Translations under genes and position numbers: made by a program
Assembly (NCBI GenBank): GCA_015143295.1
Contig: CM026557.1
Location: forward strand, 40,743,965-40,807,964
Length of the DNA stretch: 64,000 bases
Source of the DNA: Tetracentron sinense
Lineage: Eukaryota; Streptophyta; Magnoliopsida; Trochodendrales; Trochodendraceae
Reading direction: 5' to 3'
The notes under the pieces: generated by a model
Told to the model about the DNA's origin: nothing
The model's input: only the letters and a program-made list of their open reading frames with translations
The model's database searches: none
In this document: one piece after another, positions 22,533 through 34,610 of the stretch
Layout of the letters: every line of letters begins with the position of its first letter
Numbering within the stretch: position 1 is the first letter of the stretch

Positions 22533-24339
22533 ATGGTTCATTATCATAGGTATCATCAGTTGAGAAAAGGTGAAGAAGTTGGAGAAGATGATGAAGAGTC
22601 CCAAACCTTTGTTTTAGATTGTGGGGACTCTGTTTCTTACAAGAGAACAAGACCCCATATTTTACATCTTCTCTTCCTCTTCTCTATTGTCTCTTTCAGC
22701 TTAGTCTTGGTTCCTGAGCTCTTCAGCTCTTCTTCCCATCTCTCTCTTCTATGTAAGTTTTTTTCTCTCTCTTTTCTGGGTGTTCCATATTTCTTTTTCT
22801 ATATTCCTGTCTCTTAATCTCTCATTCTTACTCTCTGCAGATTCATTGGGGGTAGAAAATGAGAGTTTGATTGGTGAAAGAGAAGCAAATGCTCCCCTTT
22901 GTTCTGCAATCTCTAATGGTATGTATTCATTCTTTATTATTTAATTTTTCCTGTTGTTTTGCAATTTTCAATCAAAGTACTGAAACAGAGTGAAGAAAGG
23001 GGTGTTGTTTATTTTTTGATTAAGTTCTAAATTTTTATTCTTTTGGGGTGTAAATACAGGAAGCATTTGTTGTGATAGAAGCAGTATACGTTCGGATATC
23101 TGTTTCATGAGAGGGGATGTAAGGATACATTCTGGTTCCTCCTCAATCTTCCTTTATAGTTCTGAAAACAACAATGGTGTCTTTGATTCCCAAGAAGAGG
23201 AAGGTGAGCTACAGCACGAAAAGATTAAACCATATACTAGAAAATGGGAGACTAGTGTCATGAACACCATTGATGAGCTAGACCTTATTACCAAGAAAGG
23301 TAATTTGAGGAGCCACCATCCCTGTGAGGTTCAACACTCTGTTCCAGCTGTAGTTTTCTCGACGGGAGGGTATACTGGTAATGTTTACCATGAGTTCAAT
23401 GATGGGCTTCTTCCATTGTACATCACTTCACAGCAGCTCAACAAGCAGGTTGTGTTTGTAATGCTTGAATACCATGAATGGTGGATCACCAAGTACGGCG
23501 ATATCCTCTCACAGCTCTCTGATTATCCCCCAATTGATTTTAGCCAAGACAAGAGGACCCATTGCTTCCCCGAAGCCATTGTTGGGCTTAAAATCCATGA
23601 CGAGCTCACTGTGGATTCTTCACTAATACAGGGGAACAAGAGTATAGCAGATTTTCGAAACCTTCTTGATCAAGCATATCGGCCTCGAATAAGCGAATTA
23701 ATTCAAGAGGAAAGAGTGTTTTTATCCCCATCACCCTTAGTATCATTAGAGGAAGGGGAAGAAGAACAGGAAGAGAGATTGAAGAAGCCAAAACTTTTGA
23801 TCTTATCTCGAAATGGGTCGAGGGCGATTACAAATGAGGATGAGATGGTCAAATTGGCTGAGAAAATTGGCTTTCAAGTTGAAGTATTGAGGCCAGATCC
23901 GACAACAGAGCTGGCAAGGATCTATCGGGCTCTCAATTCAAGTGATGTCATGGTCGGAGTTCATGGCGCCGCCATGACACATTTCCTCTTTATGAAGCCT
24001 AGCACTGTCTTCATCCAAGTGACCCCACTAGGAACTGATTGGGCTGCACAGACTTACTATGGTGAACCTGCCATGAAGCTTGGCCTCAAATATGTAGGCT
24101 ACAAAATCCTCCCAAGAGAGAGCTCTTTGTATGGTGAATATGGTAAGGATGATCCTGTACTAAGAGATCCCGATAGCGTGAACGCAAAGGGGTGGGAATT
24201 CACTAAGAAGGTCTATCTGGATGGCCAGAACGTGAGATTAGATCTCAGACGATTTGGAAAACGATTGGCTCGAGCCTATGTTTACTCCATCTCCAAGAGG
24301 AACTGGCTTTATAGACAGCAATCACACAAATTTTCATAG
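22533..24339 (+). CDS. Family 61 glycosyltransferase (DUF563), Golgi type II membrane protein
   Basis: Three phase-checked exons: 22533-22752, 22841-22918 and 23060-24339, with GT-AG borders (T/GTAAGT, CTGCAG/A, G/GTATGT, TACAG/G). They encode 525 residues. An acidic cytosolic tail of about 40 residues (GEEVGEDDEE) precedes one hydrophobic segment, ILHLLFLFSIVSFSLVLVP, a signal anchor for Golgi type II topology. The lumenal domain has CDRSSIRSDICFMRGDVR, VVFSTGGYTGNVYHEFNDGL, and the family signature VGVHGAAMTHFLFMKP, then GTDWAAQTYYGEPAMKLGL. Plant GT61 members add arabinose or xylose to xylan, or act on N-glycans as core xylosyltransferase. This sequence is of the xylan type (XAT/MUCI21-like); the exact sugar cannot be told. 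Complete, with no disabling change. Only one gene is present, so no cluster. Confidence 0.95.
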
Positions 24340-24560
24340 CTTCCATTGTTTCTCAATTCCATGGCTCTTCTTTGTCCATTGTTCTTTGAGTTCTTGTAAG
24401 AGTCCTAGATTTTGAAGCACAGTAAGATGGTTAGAGGATTGTGTATGTAGAGATTAATTATTTTGTATGTCTTCTTCTGTACATGTGTAGCAACGACTTA
24501 GCATCTTTTTTGCACTAAATTGTATGAAACAACTATTCAATTCTTTTATTCAGAAGCCTC
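24340..24560 (+). terminator. GT61 3' UTR and probable polyadenylation region
   Basis: Downstream of the TAG stop the sequence turns T-rich with TTGTATGT and TGTACATGTG motifs near 24465-24490, typical of plant far-upstream elements. No AATAAA was seen; the end point is inferred. Confidence 0.35.
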
Positions 24561-24598
24561 CATCACTTGTAAATTTATGGTTACTTCAATCAACTATA

Positions 24599-26065
24599 TG
24601 TAGGGTTAATCCAATGAACTGTGATATAGTAGTTCTATAGGGAAATTCTTAGTTGTTTTGTGAAACACTAAGCTAAACCTCAGATTGACGATGCTTTGAC
24701 AATGGGCATTGCATTGCAGAATGTGACTCGCCTCTAATCTTGCTTTACCATATCGATGGTGGTTTGAACATTTCTTTTAAAGATTTTCATTGGGTGATTA
24801 CAATTTGTATGTACTACCCATTTTTATATGCAAAGTTTTGAGCGATTGTTAAAATTAGGGGCGAATGGAACCATAAGGATTACTGTTAGCTAAGTTACAT
24901 GGATTACGACATGAGTGTTGGATCCGGATGCAAAGTGTTGAACTCAGCAAACCCTAGAAGGATCAAGGACTAGGGGGTATTTCAATTTTTTAGTGCATGG
25001 TCAATTGGGAATGTAAATTGTATTCACCACCTATAAACCTTCTAAGGGATAAACCAGAACGCAGATTTAGTCCATGTCAACTTATGTTGTGTAAGTAGCG
25101 GAAAGAATGAAAGACAATTCATAAGTGTCCAATGGGCAACAAGAATTTGACATGTCGGACACAAACTCGTCACCCGTTTAGAAGAGTCCACACAACATTG
25201 ATTGTTAATGAATTCTCTTTTCTTACTTATCTTCTTCCTTTGTTTTCACGTTGCCATCGACCTTACAATCATATTTTTGCAGATCTACTAGTATTAGAAT
25301 AAGTCGTAAATGATGGTGAGAATCTCTGATACAACAGATTAAAATAAAAGATATATTAGAAGGTGGGAGCATTTTCATGTGCTTGCCAATTCAGCACTGA
25401 AGTTTGAAGGCTAAACGCCCTAATATTGTACTTCAGAATGGGAATCCAAGAATTCTTAGACATCTAGGGGATGTTAGTTTGCCATTATAGGCAGAGTTGT
25501 GTAGGGTTACTCCAATGACCTGTAATGTAGTTATATATAGGAATTCTTGGTTGTCATGACGATGGTCATGACGATGGAATGTGACTCCTCTCTAATATTG
25601 CTTTACCGCGTCAAGAATGGTTTGACCATTTTTTTTTAAGGGTCTGTTCTTTTGCTAGGCTTATAAAGCTTGGTACTTTACACTTTGTCATGATAGTTGG
25701 TGAAATTCGAGTGACTTTGTCAAGGTTTTTAAGAAGATTAATTCTTACTATCATGGTATTTCAAGTCTTACCATTTTTTTTATGAGATTTGAAATCACTC
25801 GTTTTGCTGTATTTAAAATCTTACGAGAATTGCAACCCAATAGATGAAAAGCATCGATGCATCTAGTTCTTAAAAACAAAATGCATATTGTCCAATAAAA
25901 ATTCGATGTGTTGGATTTGGACATGTGCGTCTGACATAAAACACACCACCCGTCTTGAAAAGTCCCCGCAACATAGACTTTTAGTGACTTCTCCGCTCTT
26001 GTTATATTCTTCCTTTGTTGTCACGTACCCTATAATCATGTTTTCACACACTACTAGTATTAGAA
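24599..26065. repeat. Diverged tandem duplication downstream of GT61
   Basis: Unit 1 (about 24599-25300) and unit 2 (about 25499-26065) share, in order, TGTAGGGTTA.TCCAATGA, GAATGTGACTC.(C/T)TCTAAT, TTGCTTTACC, CACCCGT.T, TATCTTCTTCCTTTGTT and CTACTAGTATTAGAATA. Between them, 25290-25480 carries a copy of the dispersed repeat also found at 41830-42010 and 43165-43320. Confidence 0.8.
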
Positions 26066-28465
26066 TATGAGTAACACTTCCATACCCTTAGGGTACCAAA
26101 GGGTTAAGTACCTAAGAATCGTGGCCGTTCATCTGGCCACGATTTCTCCTTGTGACTGGCAGTAGCCGGTCTCAACTCTCACCCCAGAAATTTGGCGGGA
26201 GAGAAGCACTTCCATAGCTCCACTCAACCCCCTGCTCTCTCTCTCTCTCTCTTTCTACCTACGATTTGGAAACCCCTCCTCTCACAGCTCTCTCTCATCA
26301 CTCTACTCTCACGGCTCTCTCTCTCACCATCTCGCCCTCTTCACCATCTCGAGATCAAGCAATAGTAGCACCCCTCTTTGTCCCTGCAACACGAAAGCTC
26401 TCCTGGATGTGGATGTGAAACCGTAAGAAAATTTTCTCTCTCAATTCTTCACATCATTCTCTGAAGTGGGAAAGATAAGTTTTGTTTCCTGCCATTACCA
26501 CATGAAGCTCTGGTATTTTTTTTCTTTATCTCTTTCCATCTTTTATGGCTGCCAAATATAATGTGCATTTAGGTTTAATCCAGAATTTTTAAGGCTTTGC
26601 AAGCCCAGAAACTGATATGATCTAAGGGCTGAAAATCTAAACTTTTAATGGTGAGGTTAGGCCTAAAATTGTGGCTGTTTTTGAGACTTATTTTGGACTT
26701 TTATAAGAATTTTCAAAGACAGTTTGTTTTAATGGCTTTTGAACCTTAATTTTGGACTGTCATATGGGTGGTATAGGAGTTAAAACCCAGTTTTTTTGGG
26801 GTTGTTGCATGCCCGAACTAAACTCTTAAATCCCAGATTTTTGAAGTTGTTTTAACGGCCAAAATTTAGCAAATTATGGGTTGTGTTATGGTTTGACTCC
26901 AAATTAATTTACAACCCAGAATTCAAAGGTTTTCAACTTACAAGGTTTTGACGACTTAATTTTGGACTATATTGTGTGGTCATTGTAGGAATATGCACAC
27001 CCATGTCTGAGTTATGAACTGTTCTACAACCCCGAATTTGACCCTTCTAGATTTTAGGTTTATCAAGAGTCTTAGTTTAATCCAAATGAATACATATATG
27101 CCATTGTTGCAGGAATATTGAGATTCCTTTACTTGGAATGCTAGTCTTCAACTCTCTAGTCTCTCCCCTTCTAGGCCACTAGATGGAGAGCTTTCCTTAT
27201 GCCTCTTTAATGTTTAAGGTATAAGGGAGTGTTGGGATTTACTCCCATATATATATAAACTCTCAATAAAATCCTAGCCCATCAAAGACTCTAGGTCCAC
27301 AATAATGGAATGTGATTATGCTACCTAACTTGATACTTACAATTCACATCTAAGTGGGTATGTCCAATGAACCTTAATGATCACCGATCCCTCTCCACAG
27401 TTTCAACATTTTCTTCATTTTTTACTAGAGCTCTTTCATGTTGGACCTTAATTGCACCCTCTTTCACCATGTTGTACTTATGGTTTTATTGATTATAAAA
27501 CTTCTCATTAGTGTTTTACCTAAGAAAAGTGGCCAATAATCAATTCTTATAAGGTAAGAACCTCATTTCCCCTAGTTTTCTCAGTTCTCTACTAGTGCTC
27601 TTTCTTGTTGCAGTATAATTACACCCTCTTACATTATGTTGCACTTATGATTTTCTTTTTTATTATAAAACCTCTAAGTAGTATTTCTCCAAAGAAAAGT
27701 GGCCAATTTTCTATAGTTTGAGTTACATCATTTCTTCTCTCTTCTTTGTATTTCATTTGTTCTCTCTAATTCAAATTTTAGATTTGTCATCCTTGGGTTG
27801 TGATACTAATTTAAATTTCTTGTTACATCACTTATTTGCAGACTATATCAAAATGTTTTTCATATTGATGTGTTTGAATTGTGACTCAGGAAAGAAGACT
27901 AGTCATCCTGGAGTGTTGCTTGCTTCTAATGGTAGTCTAGGAGCGAAGGCATGAAGGAAAATATAGGGAGCATGGAGAGAGGAGGGGTGTTGCATCTAAT
28001 GGTAGCCTGGGGCTCAAAGAAATGATTGGCTGTATAAGAATTTTGGGGAAAGAAACGAATGACTCTATATGAATAGCTCTATTTTTTTAGAACTCTTGTA
28101 AACTTGAATTTAACATTAAGGATCATGTGATTTTGTAATTGGTGAGAATTGCTTAAATGTTATTTGTTGGGATTGGCACTTGCGTTACACAATAACAAAA
28201 TGGCTCTCAGGTGGATGTATGAACTTTTTAATGTAATAAACTACAGCTTTCCGATACAATCTCATTGTACCTTTTAGCAACTATAAAATGATATACTGGA
28301 TTAACAAATATAGCTAGTATGGATTGTTGGTCACCCGAAAGCAAACATGGGGCTATAATGTAGGTGCTGAAACTGAAAGCAGCTATATCATCATCAAGAT
28401 ATGTCACTCGAGTGGTTTAAGACTACTTCATAATGACCCTAGAAGTCTAAATTTCATTTCTCCTT
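26066..28465. other. Unclassified intergenic block
   Basis: Starts with a hairpin AATCGTGGCC-gttcatct-GGCCACGATT (about 26117-26145) and a (CT)n-rich leader-like stretch (26220-26350). Near 27420-27530 and 27590-27710 lies a tandem duplication ending AAGAAAAGTGGCCAAT. A C/T-rich leader followed by intron-like sequence suggests an untranslated transcript or a gene fragment. No coding homology was recognised. Confidence 0.4.
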
Positions 28466-28469
28466 AAAA

Positions 28470-31400
28470 AAGAACCCATTTTTTTTCATGAAAAGACTTA
28501 AATGTACCCCTTCGAGTAATAATAACCTTGGGTGCAACTCTTTCGAGGAGGGGATCATTTATGAGTAAAAATTGAGATACATTTAAGCCTTTCATAAGAA
28601 AAAATTGGATCATCTTTGAGTAAAATTGAATTTTGGACTCTTAGAGCCAACTTCGGTCTGTTTCCGAGGCCTCAGAGCTAATTGGAGTTGCACCTCAGTT
28701 GCATCGTCCTCAATAGAGTTGCACCCAAGGTTTTTTTTACTTATTGTGATACATTTAAGCCTTTTATAAAAAAAAATAGGATCATCTTTGAGTAAAATTG
28801 GATTTTGGCTTCTTAGGGCAAACTTCGGTCTGTTTCGGAGGCCTCAGGGATAGTTGGAGTTGCACCTTATATGCACCCTCCTCAATAGAGTTGTACCTAA
28901 GATTTTTTTCACTCATTGGGATATATTGAAGCATTTCATCAAAAAAAATGGGGTCATCTTTGAGGAAAACTGGATTTTGGACTCTTAGGACAAACTTCGG
29001 TCTATTTCGGAGGCCTCAGGGCTAGTTGGAGTTGCACCTTAGTTGCACCCTCCTCAATAGAGTTGCATCCAAGGTTTTTTTCACTCTTTGGGATATATTG
29101 AAGTCTTTCATAAAAAAAAATGGGGTCATCTTTGAGGAAAATTGGATTTTGGACTCTAGGGTCAACTTCAGTCTGTTTCGGAGGCCCAGGGCTAGTTGGA
29201 GTTGCACCTCAGTTGCACTCAAGGTTTTTTTCATTCATTGAAATATATTGAAACTTTAAAACAAAAAAAATGGGGTCATCTTTGAGGAAAATTGGATATT
29301 GGATTCTTAGGACAAACTTCGGTCTGTTTCGAAAGCCTCAGGGCTAGTTGGAGTTGCACCTCAGTTGCACCCTCCTCAATAGAGTTGTACCCAAGGTTTT
29401 TCTCACTCATTGGGATATATTTAAGCATTTCATTAAAAAAAATAGGGTCATTTTTTAGGAAAATTGGATTTTGGACTCTTAAGGGAAACTTCGGTTTGTT
29501 TCGAAGGCCTCAGGGCTAGTTGGAGTTGCAACTCAGTTGCACCTTCCTCAATAGAGTTGCACTCAAGGTTTTTTATACTCATTGAGATAAATTTAAGTCT
29601 TTCATAAGAAAAAATAGGATCATTTTTGAGTAAAATTGGATTTTGGACTCTTAGGATAAACTTCGGTCTGTTTTGGAGGCCTTAGGACTAGTTGGAGTTG
29701 CACCTCAGTTGCACTCTCCTCAATAAAGTTGCACCCAAGGTTTTTTTTACTAATTGGGATACATTTAAGCCTTTAATCTAAAAAAATAGGGTCATCTTGA
29801 AGGAAAATCTGAATTTGGTCCCTTAATGTCAACTTCGATCTATTTTCGAGGCCTCAAGGCTTGTTGGAGTTGCACCTCAGTTACACTGCCCTCAATAGAG
29901 TTGCACTCAAGGTTTTCTTCACTCATTGGGATACATTTAAGCCTCTCATCAGAAAAAATGAGATCATCTTTGAGTAAAATTGGATTTTGGACTCTTAGAG
30001 CCAACTTCGGTTTGTTTTCGGGGCCACAAGGTTAGTTGAAGTTGCACCTCAGTTGCACCCAAGGTTTTTTTTACTCCTTGGTATATATTTAAGCCTTTCA
30101 TCAGAAAAAATGAGATCATCTTTAAGTAAAATTATATTTTCGAATCTTAGAGCCAACTACGGTCTTATTTCGAGGCCTCAGGGCTAGTTGGAGTTGCAAC
30201 TCAGTTGCACCGTCCTCAATAGAGTTGCACCCAATGTTTTTTTTCACTAATTGGGATACATTTAAAACTTTCATTAGAAAAAATGGGATCATCTTTTTAG
30301 TAAAATTGGATTTTAGACTTTTAAATCCAACTTCGGTCTGTTTCCATGGCCTCGGGGCTAGTTGGAGTTGCACCCTCCTTAATACAGTTGTACTTAATAT
30401 TTTTTTTACTCCTTGTGATACATTTAATTCTTTCATCAGAAAAAATAAGGTCATATTTAAGGAAAATCCGGATTTGGACTCTTAATGTCAACTTTGGTCG
30501 GTTTTTGAGGGCTCAGGGCTAGTTGGAGTTGCACCTTAGTAGCACTCTTATAAATAGAGTTGCACCCAAGGTTTTTTTCACTCATTGTGATACATTTAAA
30601 TCTTTCATCAGAAAAAATGAGGTCATATTTAAGGAAAATCCGAATTTGGACTCTTAATGTTAACTTCGGTTTGTTTCCGAGACCTGAAGGTTATTTTGAG
30701 TTGCACCTCAGTTCTACCATTCTCAATGGAGTTGCAACCAAGGTTTTTTTCACTCCTTGAGATATATTTAAGCCTTTTATCTTAAAAAATGAGATCATCT
30801 TTTAGAAAAATCTGAATTTGGTCTCTTAATGTCAATTTCGGTTTGATTCTAAGGTCTCAGGGCTTGTTGGAGTTGCACCTCAGTTGCACCGTTCTCAATA
30901 AAGTTGTACCCAAGTTTTTTTTCACTCATTGGGATACATTTAAGCCTTTCATCAGAAAAAATGGGATCATCTTTGAGTAAAATTGGATTTTGGACTCTTA
31001 GAGCTAATTTTGGTCTGTTTCCGAGGCCTTGGGGCTAGTTGGAGTTGCACCGTCTTCAATAGAGTTGCACCCAAGGTTTTTTTCACTCTTTGTGATACAT
31101 TTAAGCCTTTTATAAGAAAAAATGAGATCATATTTGAGTAAAATTGGATTTTGGACTCTTAGAGCCAACTTCGGTATGTTTCTGAGGCCTCAGGGCTAGT
31201 TGAAGTTGCACCTCAGTTGCACCGTCCTCAATAGAGTTGCACCTAAGGTTTTTTTTACTCTTTGGGATACATTTAAGACTATCATTAGAAAAAATGGGAT
31301 CATCTTTTAGTAAAATTGAACTTTTGACTTTTAGAGCCAACTTCGGTCTATTTCCAAGGCCTCGGGGCTAGTTGGAGTTGCACCTCACTTGCACCCTCCT

Positions 31401-32435
31401 CAATAGAGTTGCATATAATATTTTTTTCACTCCTTGTGATACATTTAATCACTTCATTAGAAAAAATAGGGTCATATTTAAGGAAAATCCGAATTTGGAC
31501 TCTTAATGTCAACTTCGGTATGTTTTTGAGGCCTCAGGGCTAGTTGGAATTCCACCTTAGTAGCACTCTCATCAATAGAGTTACACCCAAGGTTTCTTTC
31601 ACTCCTTGGGATACATTTAAGCCTTTCGTCAGAAAAAATGGGGTCTTATTTAAGGAAAATCCGAATTTGGACTTTTAATATCAACTTCGGTCTGTTTCCG
31701 AGGCCTGAGGGCTACTTAGAGTTGCACCTTCCTCAATAGAGTTACACCCAATGTTTTTCTCACTCCTTGAGATACATTTAAGCTATTTATTTAAAAAAAT
31801 GAGGTCATCTTTAAGGAAAATCTGAATTTGGTCTCTTAATGTCAACTTCGGTCTGTTTCCGAAACCTCAGGGCTTGTTGGAGTTGCACCTCAGTTGCACC
31901 GTCCTCAATAGAGTTGCACCCAAGGTTTTTTTCATTCATTGGGATACGTTTAAGCCTTTCATCAGAAAAAATATGATCATCTTTGAGTAAAATTAGATTT
32001 TGAAATCTTAGAGCCAACTTCGGTCTGTTTCCGAGGCCTCAGGGCTAGTTGGAGTTGCACCTCAGTTGCACCGTCCTCAATAGAGTTGCACCCAAAGTTT
32101 TTTTCACTCATTCGGATATATTTAAGCCTTTCATCAAAACAAATGGAGTCATCTTTGAGAAAAATCGGATTTTGGACTCTTAGGGCAAAGTTCGCTCTGT
32201 TTCGAAGACCTCAAAGGTAGTGGGAGTTGCACCTCAGTTACACCGTCCTCAATAGAGTTTCACATAGGGTTTTTTTCACTCCTTGAGATATATTTAAGCA
32301 TTTGATTAGAAAAAATGGGATCATCTTTGAGTAAAATTGGATTTTGGACTCTTAGAGGCAACTTCGGTCTGTTTCCGAGGCCTCAGGGCTAGTTGAAGTT
32401 GCACCTCGTTGTTCCCTCCTCATTAAGTTTCCTCA
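28470..32435 (+). repeat. 172-bp satellite array 1, about 23 units
   Basis: The marker CTTCGGTCTG recurs from 28651 to 32362. Steps are mostly 172 bp, with variants of 151, 161, 174 and 182 bp; the 161 form lacks a CTCAGTTGCACC segment. A unit reads GGCCTCAGGGCTAGTTGGAG, TTGCACCTCAGTTGCACC, TCCTCAATAGAGTTGCACCC, an A/T-rich half, then TTAGAGCCAACTTCGG. Two subtypes (GAGCCAACTT and AATGTCAACTT) alternate. The first partial unit (28470-28556) is inverted. All open frames here are by-products of the unit length. Confidence 0.95.
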
Positions 32436-33320
32436 TTTTTCTCTCAAAAAGTCCTCTTTAAGTGTTAGAAACCTTGGACCCCCAAAAATTGGGTATATAA
32501 GGTGTTTGGGTTGTGAAAAAACCTGAATTAAAGATGTTTGTGCAATCTCACTCGAGTGGGTTGCTCCCGGGACTGAAAAAACGCATTGTGGTCAATCTCG
32601 CTCAAGCGAGATTCCATATCGCTCGAGGGAGATTTTCTGCAAAAACGTGCTGCAGCGTTTTGGCCGTAACTTTTGACTCCCTTATCAGATTTTGACGATT
32701 CAACTTGCGTTGGACTCGTATTTCAAAGGGAAACAACTTTCATATTTTATATAACTCCAAAATTTGAGATTTTAATTACCTAAATGGGCTTTAAAGCCGA
32801 CTGGTCTGGAAATGGGTTTCAGCAGTCCGGATTTTCAGCTGATCCGATTTCAGAAATCCAACTTTTAACTGGACCCCAACTCAAAATCTGGAAAAATGGT
32901 AAACATTAACCTTGAAGAGGGTTCCAATATCTTTCCAAAAATTGAGGAATCACTTGATTCCGATAAGAGGTGACAAAACTAGAGTTTTCTCAAGTTAATG
33001 GTATGCGAGGACATTTTTCTTTTCTTCAACTTTGATCATATTTTGATCAGTTAGAGTGTTTCACACTTTTGCCTTAACACCCTTAATCTATTCATAAAGG
33101 TCCTTAAGAACCTTAAACACATACCATGACATAGAGTGTGTTAACACTCTTTCAACCCATATTGAACTCTAACACATGTAAGGAACCCCTTTCCCATTTC
33201 TTTGACATATATTTACAGTATTTCTACTCTTAGTTTGACCCTCATGCACACCTACAACACCGTTGGGTTCTAAATTCGCACTGAGGGTATTTTATATCTT
33301 ATACTTTTAGATATTTAGAG
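32436..33320 (-). mobile_element. Older LTR, minus strand, truncated and split by a younger LTR
   Basis: On the minus strand the sequence runs from 34610 (ATAGAACCCC start) to 34492, then continues at 33320 down to about 32436. The break is the solo LTR 33321-34491. It is homologous to that LTR: both hold CCAACGCAAGTTGAATCGTC, GGAATCAAG(T/C)GATTC and GAACCCTCTTC in the same order. A TATA-like TTATATA lies at 32500-32494. About 330 bp of its 3' end are missing, and satellite resumes on both sides, so it sits within the array. Confidence 0.82.
32549..32634 (-). promoter_or_regulatory. CTCGAG-type palindromes of the older LTR
   Basis: Three palindromic sites: CACTCGAGTG (32549-32558), AATCTCGCTC-AAGCGAGATT (32594-32613, one central mismatch) and ATCGCTCGAGGGAGAT (32618-32633). 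Centres lie 50 and 21 bp apart, just upstream of the TATA on the same strand. The 33-bp spacer between sites two and three (in minus-strand order) corresponds to the spacer in the younger LTR. Confidence 0.85.
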
Positions 33321-33853
33321 TGTAGAACCCCGGATCTTGATGGCCATGTATGACGAATGATATCATATACTAAAGCATGTAAGAATGTATTTATGGTGTA
33401 TAGGTGTTTGGAATGAAATAGGCAAGAGTATAGAATACTCTTGAGTATTGACAAGGGTTATGCCTTGGCATACCCTCGACTCTAAATAGCCCTAGCGTTC
33501 ACACCGCTCGTCGGAATCAAGCGATTCTTGGATTTTTGGAAAGGTAATTGAACCCTCTTCGGGGTTCATGTTGATCACTTGTCTTGGTTTTGAGTTGGTG
33601 TTAGGTCAAAAGACCGATTTCTGAAGTCGGGTCGGTTTAAAATCTGGATTGACGAAACCCAATTTCGGATCAGTCAGGTTTAGGGGCAAAATGGTCCAAC
33701 AAAAAGGAAGAATTGGAAGTTGTGAAAAACATAAAAGTTGTTCTCCTTCGAAATATGAATCCAACGCAAGTTGAATCGTCAAAATCGGACAAGCAAGTCA
33801 AAATTTATGGCCGAGATACGAAAACCCAAAAATGCTGAAGCTTTCTGCAAAAG

Positions 33854-34041
33854 TTGCGATCGCTCGTAGGGACCCTACGAACGATCGTAGCGGAGCTACG
33901 AACGATCGTAGAGTTGCTACGATCGATCGTAAAGCCCCAGAAATGCTGGAAACTCTCGGGTGAAACTACGATTGATCGTAGGAAGCTACGATCGATCGTA
34001 GAAGGCTACGATCAATCGTAAATCGCTACGAACGATCGTAG
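33854..34041 (+). promoter_or_regulatory. Phased array of eight CTACGATCGATCGTAG palindromes
   Basis: Sites begin at 33854 (degenerate), 33875, 33896, 33917, 33966, 33986, 34006 and 34026. Each is 16 bp, CTACGAWCGATCGTAG with minor changes. Centres are spaced 21, 21, 21, 49, 20, 20 and 20 bp, giving two groups of four split by a 33-bp spacer. They end 57 bp before the TATA box of this LTR. Spacing near two helical turns puts all sites on one face of the DNA. Confidence 0.95.
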
Positions 34042-34097
34042 ATACGCGATTTTACTTTCTTGGATGCGATTTTTTAGGGGTTTTTCACCCCTTACAC

Positions 34098-34106
34098 TAT
34101 AAATAG
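34098..34106 (+). promoter_or_regulatory. LTR TATA box
   Basis: TATAAATAG in the U3 end of the solo LTR, 57 bp downstream of the palindrome array. Confidence 0.8.
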
Positions 34107-34610
34107 AAGACTTTAGGAGGATTTTTGGGTTACCCTAAACCAAGGAAAGTTCCTAGAAAGAGAAGGAAATGATCTTGAGCATTCCAAAGAGGGTTTTGCT
34201 TGAAACCAAGAAGAGCTTCAATCAAGGGTTGGATCTTCCCTTTACTTTTGTATTTTGATAGGTGGGCATGTCCACCTTTACTTTTGTGATGTATGTACAA
34301 ACTTGGAATACACAGCATGTATAGAAAAGAAATTTTTGGATTACGCTTCCGCACATTGGTTTAAGCTTCCGCCTTATTCATGATTATGTTTGTCATGACT
34401 TGGATGTTATTACAGGATGGTTTGGTATCGGATATGGCACATCACGAGCCAAAGTATCCCTAACTCCCAGGGGGTATTTCGGGTCGCGACATAGAGTATC
34501 ATTATACTCTTGTTTTGAAACTCAACATATCTCACTTCAGTTACCTCAAAGAAGCCCTGTAGACTAACACTATTCACATGAACAGTGTCTTCAAGTTTTG
34601 GGGTTCTATA

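Larger units (their letters stand above)
33321..34491 (+). mobile_element. Solo LTR of a Ty3-type retrotransposon, TSD TAGAG
   Basis: Begins TGTAGAACCCCGGATCTTGA and ends GGGGGTATTTCGGGTCGCGACA (last CA at 34490-34491). TAGAG precedes (33316-33320) and follows (34492-34496). 1171 bp, with no internal region or second LTR. Contains a TATA box TATAAATAG at 34098-34106. TGTAGAACCCC starts are typical of chromovirus-type Ty3 LTRs; lineage is inferred. Confidence 0.9.

Noticed and set aside
22321..22650. Minus-strand frame of 109 codons over the GT61 leader and exon 1
   Set aside because: Shadow frame of the GT61 leader and first exon, with no homology.
28450..32420. Open reading frames of 60-110 codons on both strands, e.g. 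30122-30454 minus and 29292-29519 plus
   Set aside because: They arise from the satellite monomer and recur in each unit with different breaks; no domain or codon bias.
33854..34041. Regular palindromes with constant spacing could suggest a CRISPR array
   Set aside because: Plant nuclear LTR context; 4-5 bp gaps between sites instead of unique 30-40 bp spacers, and no cas genes.
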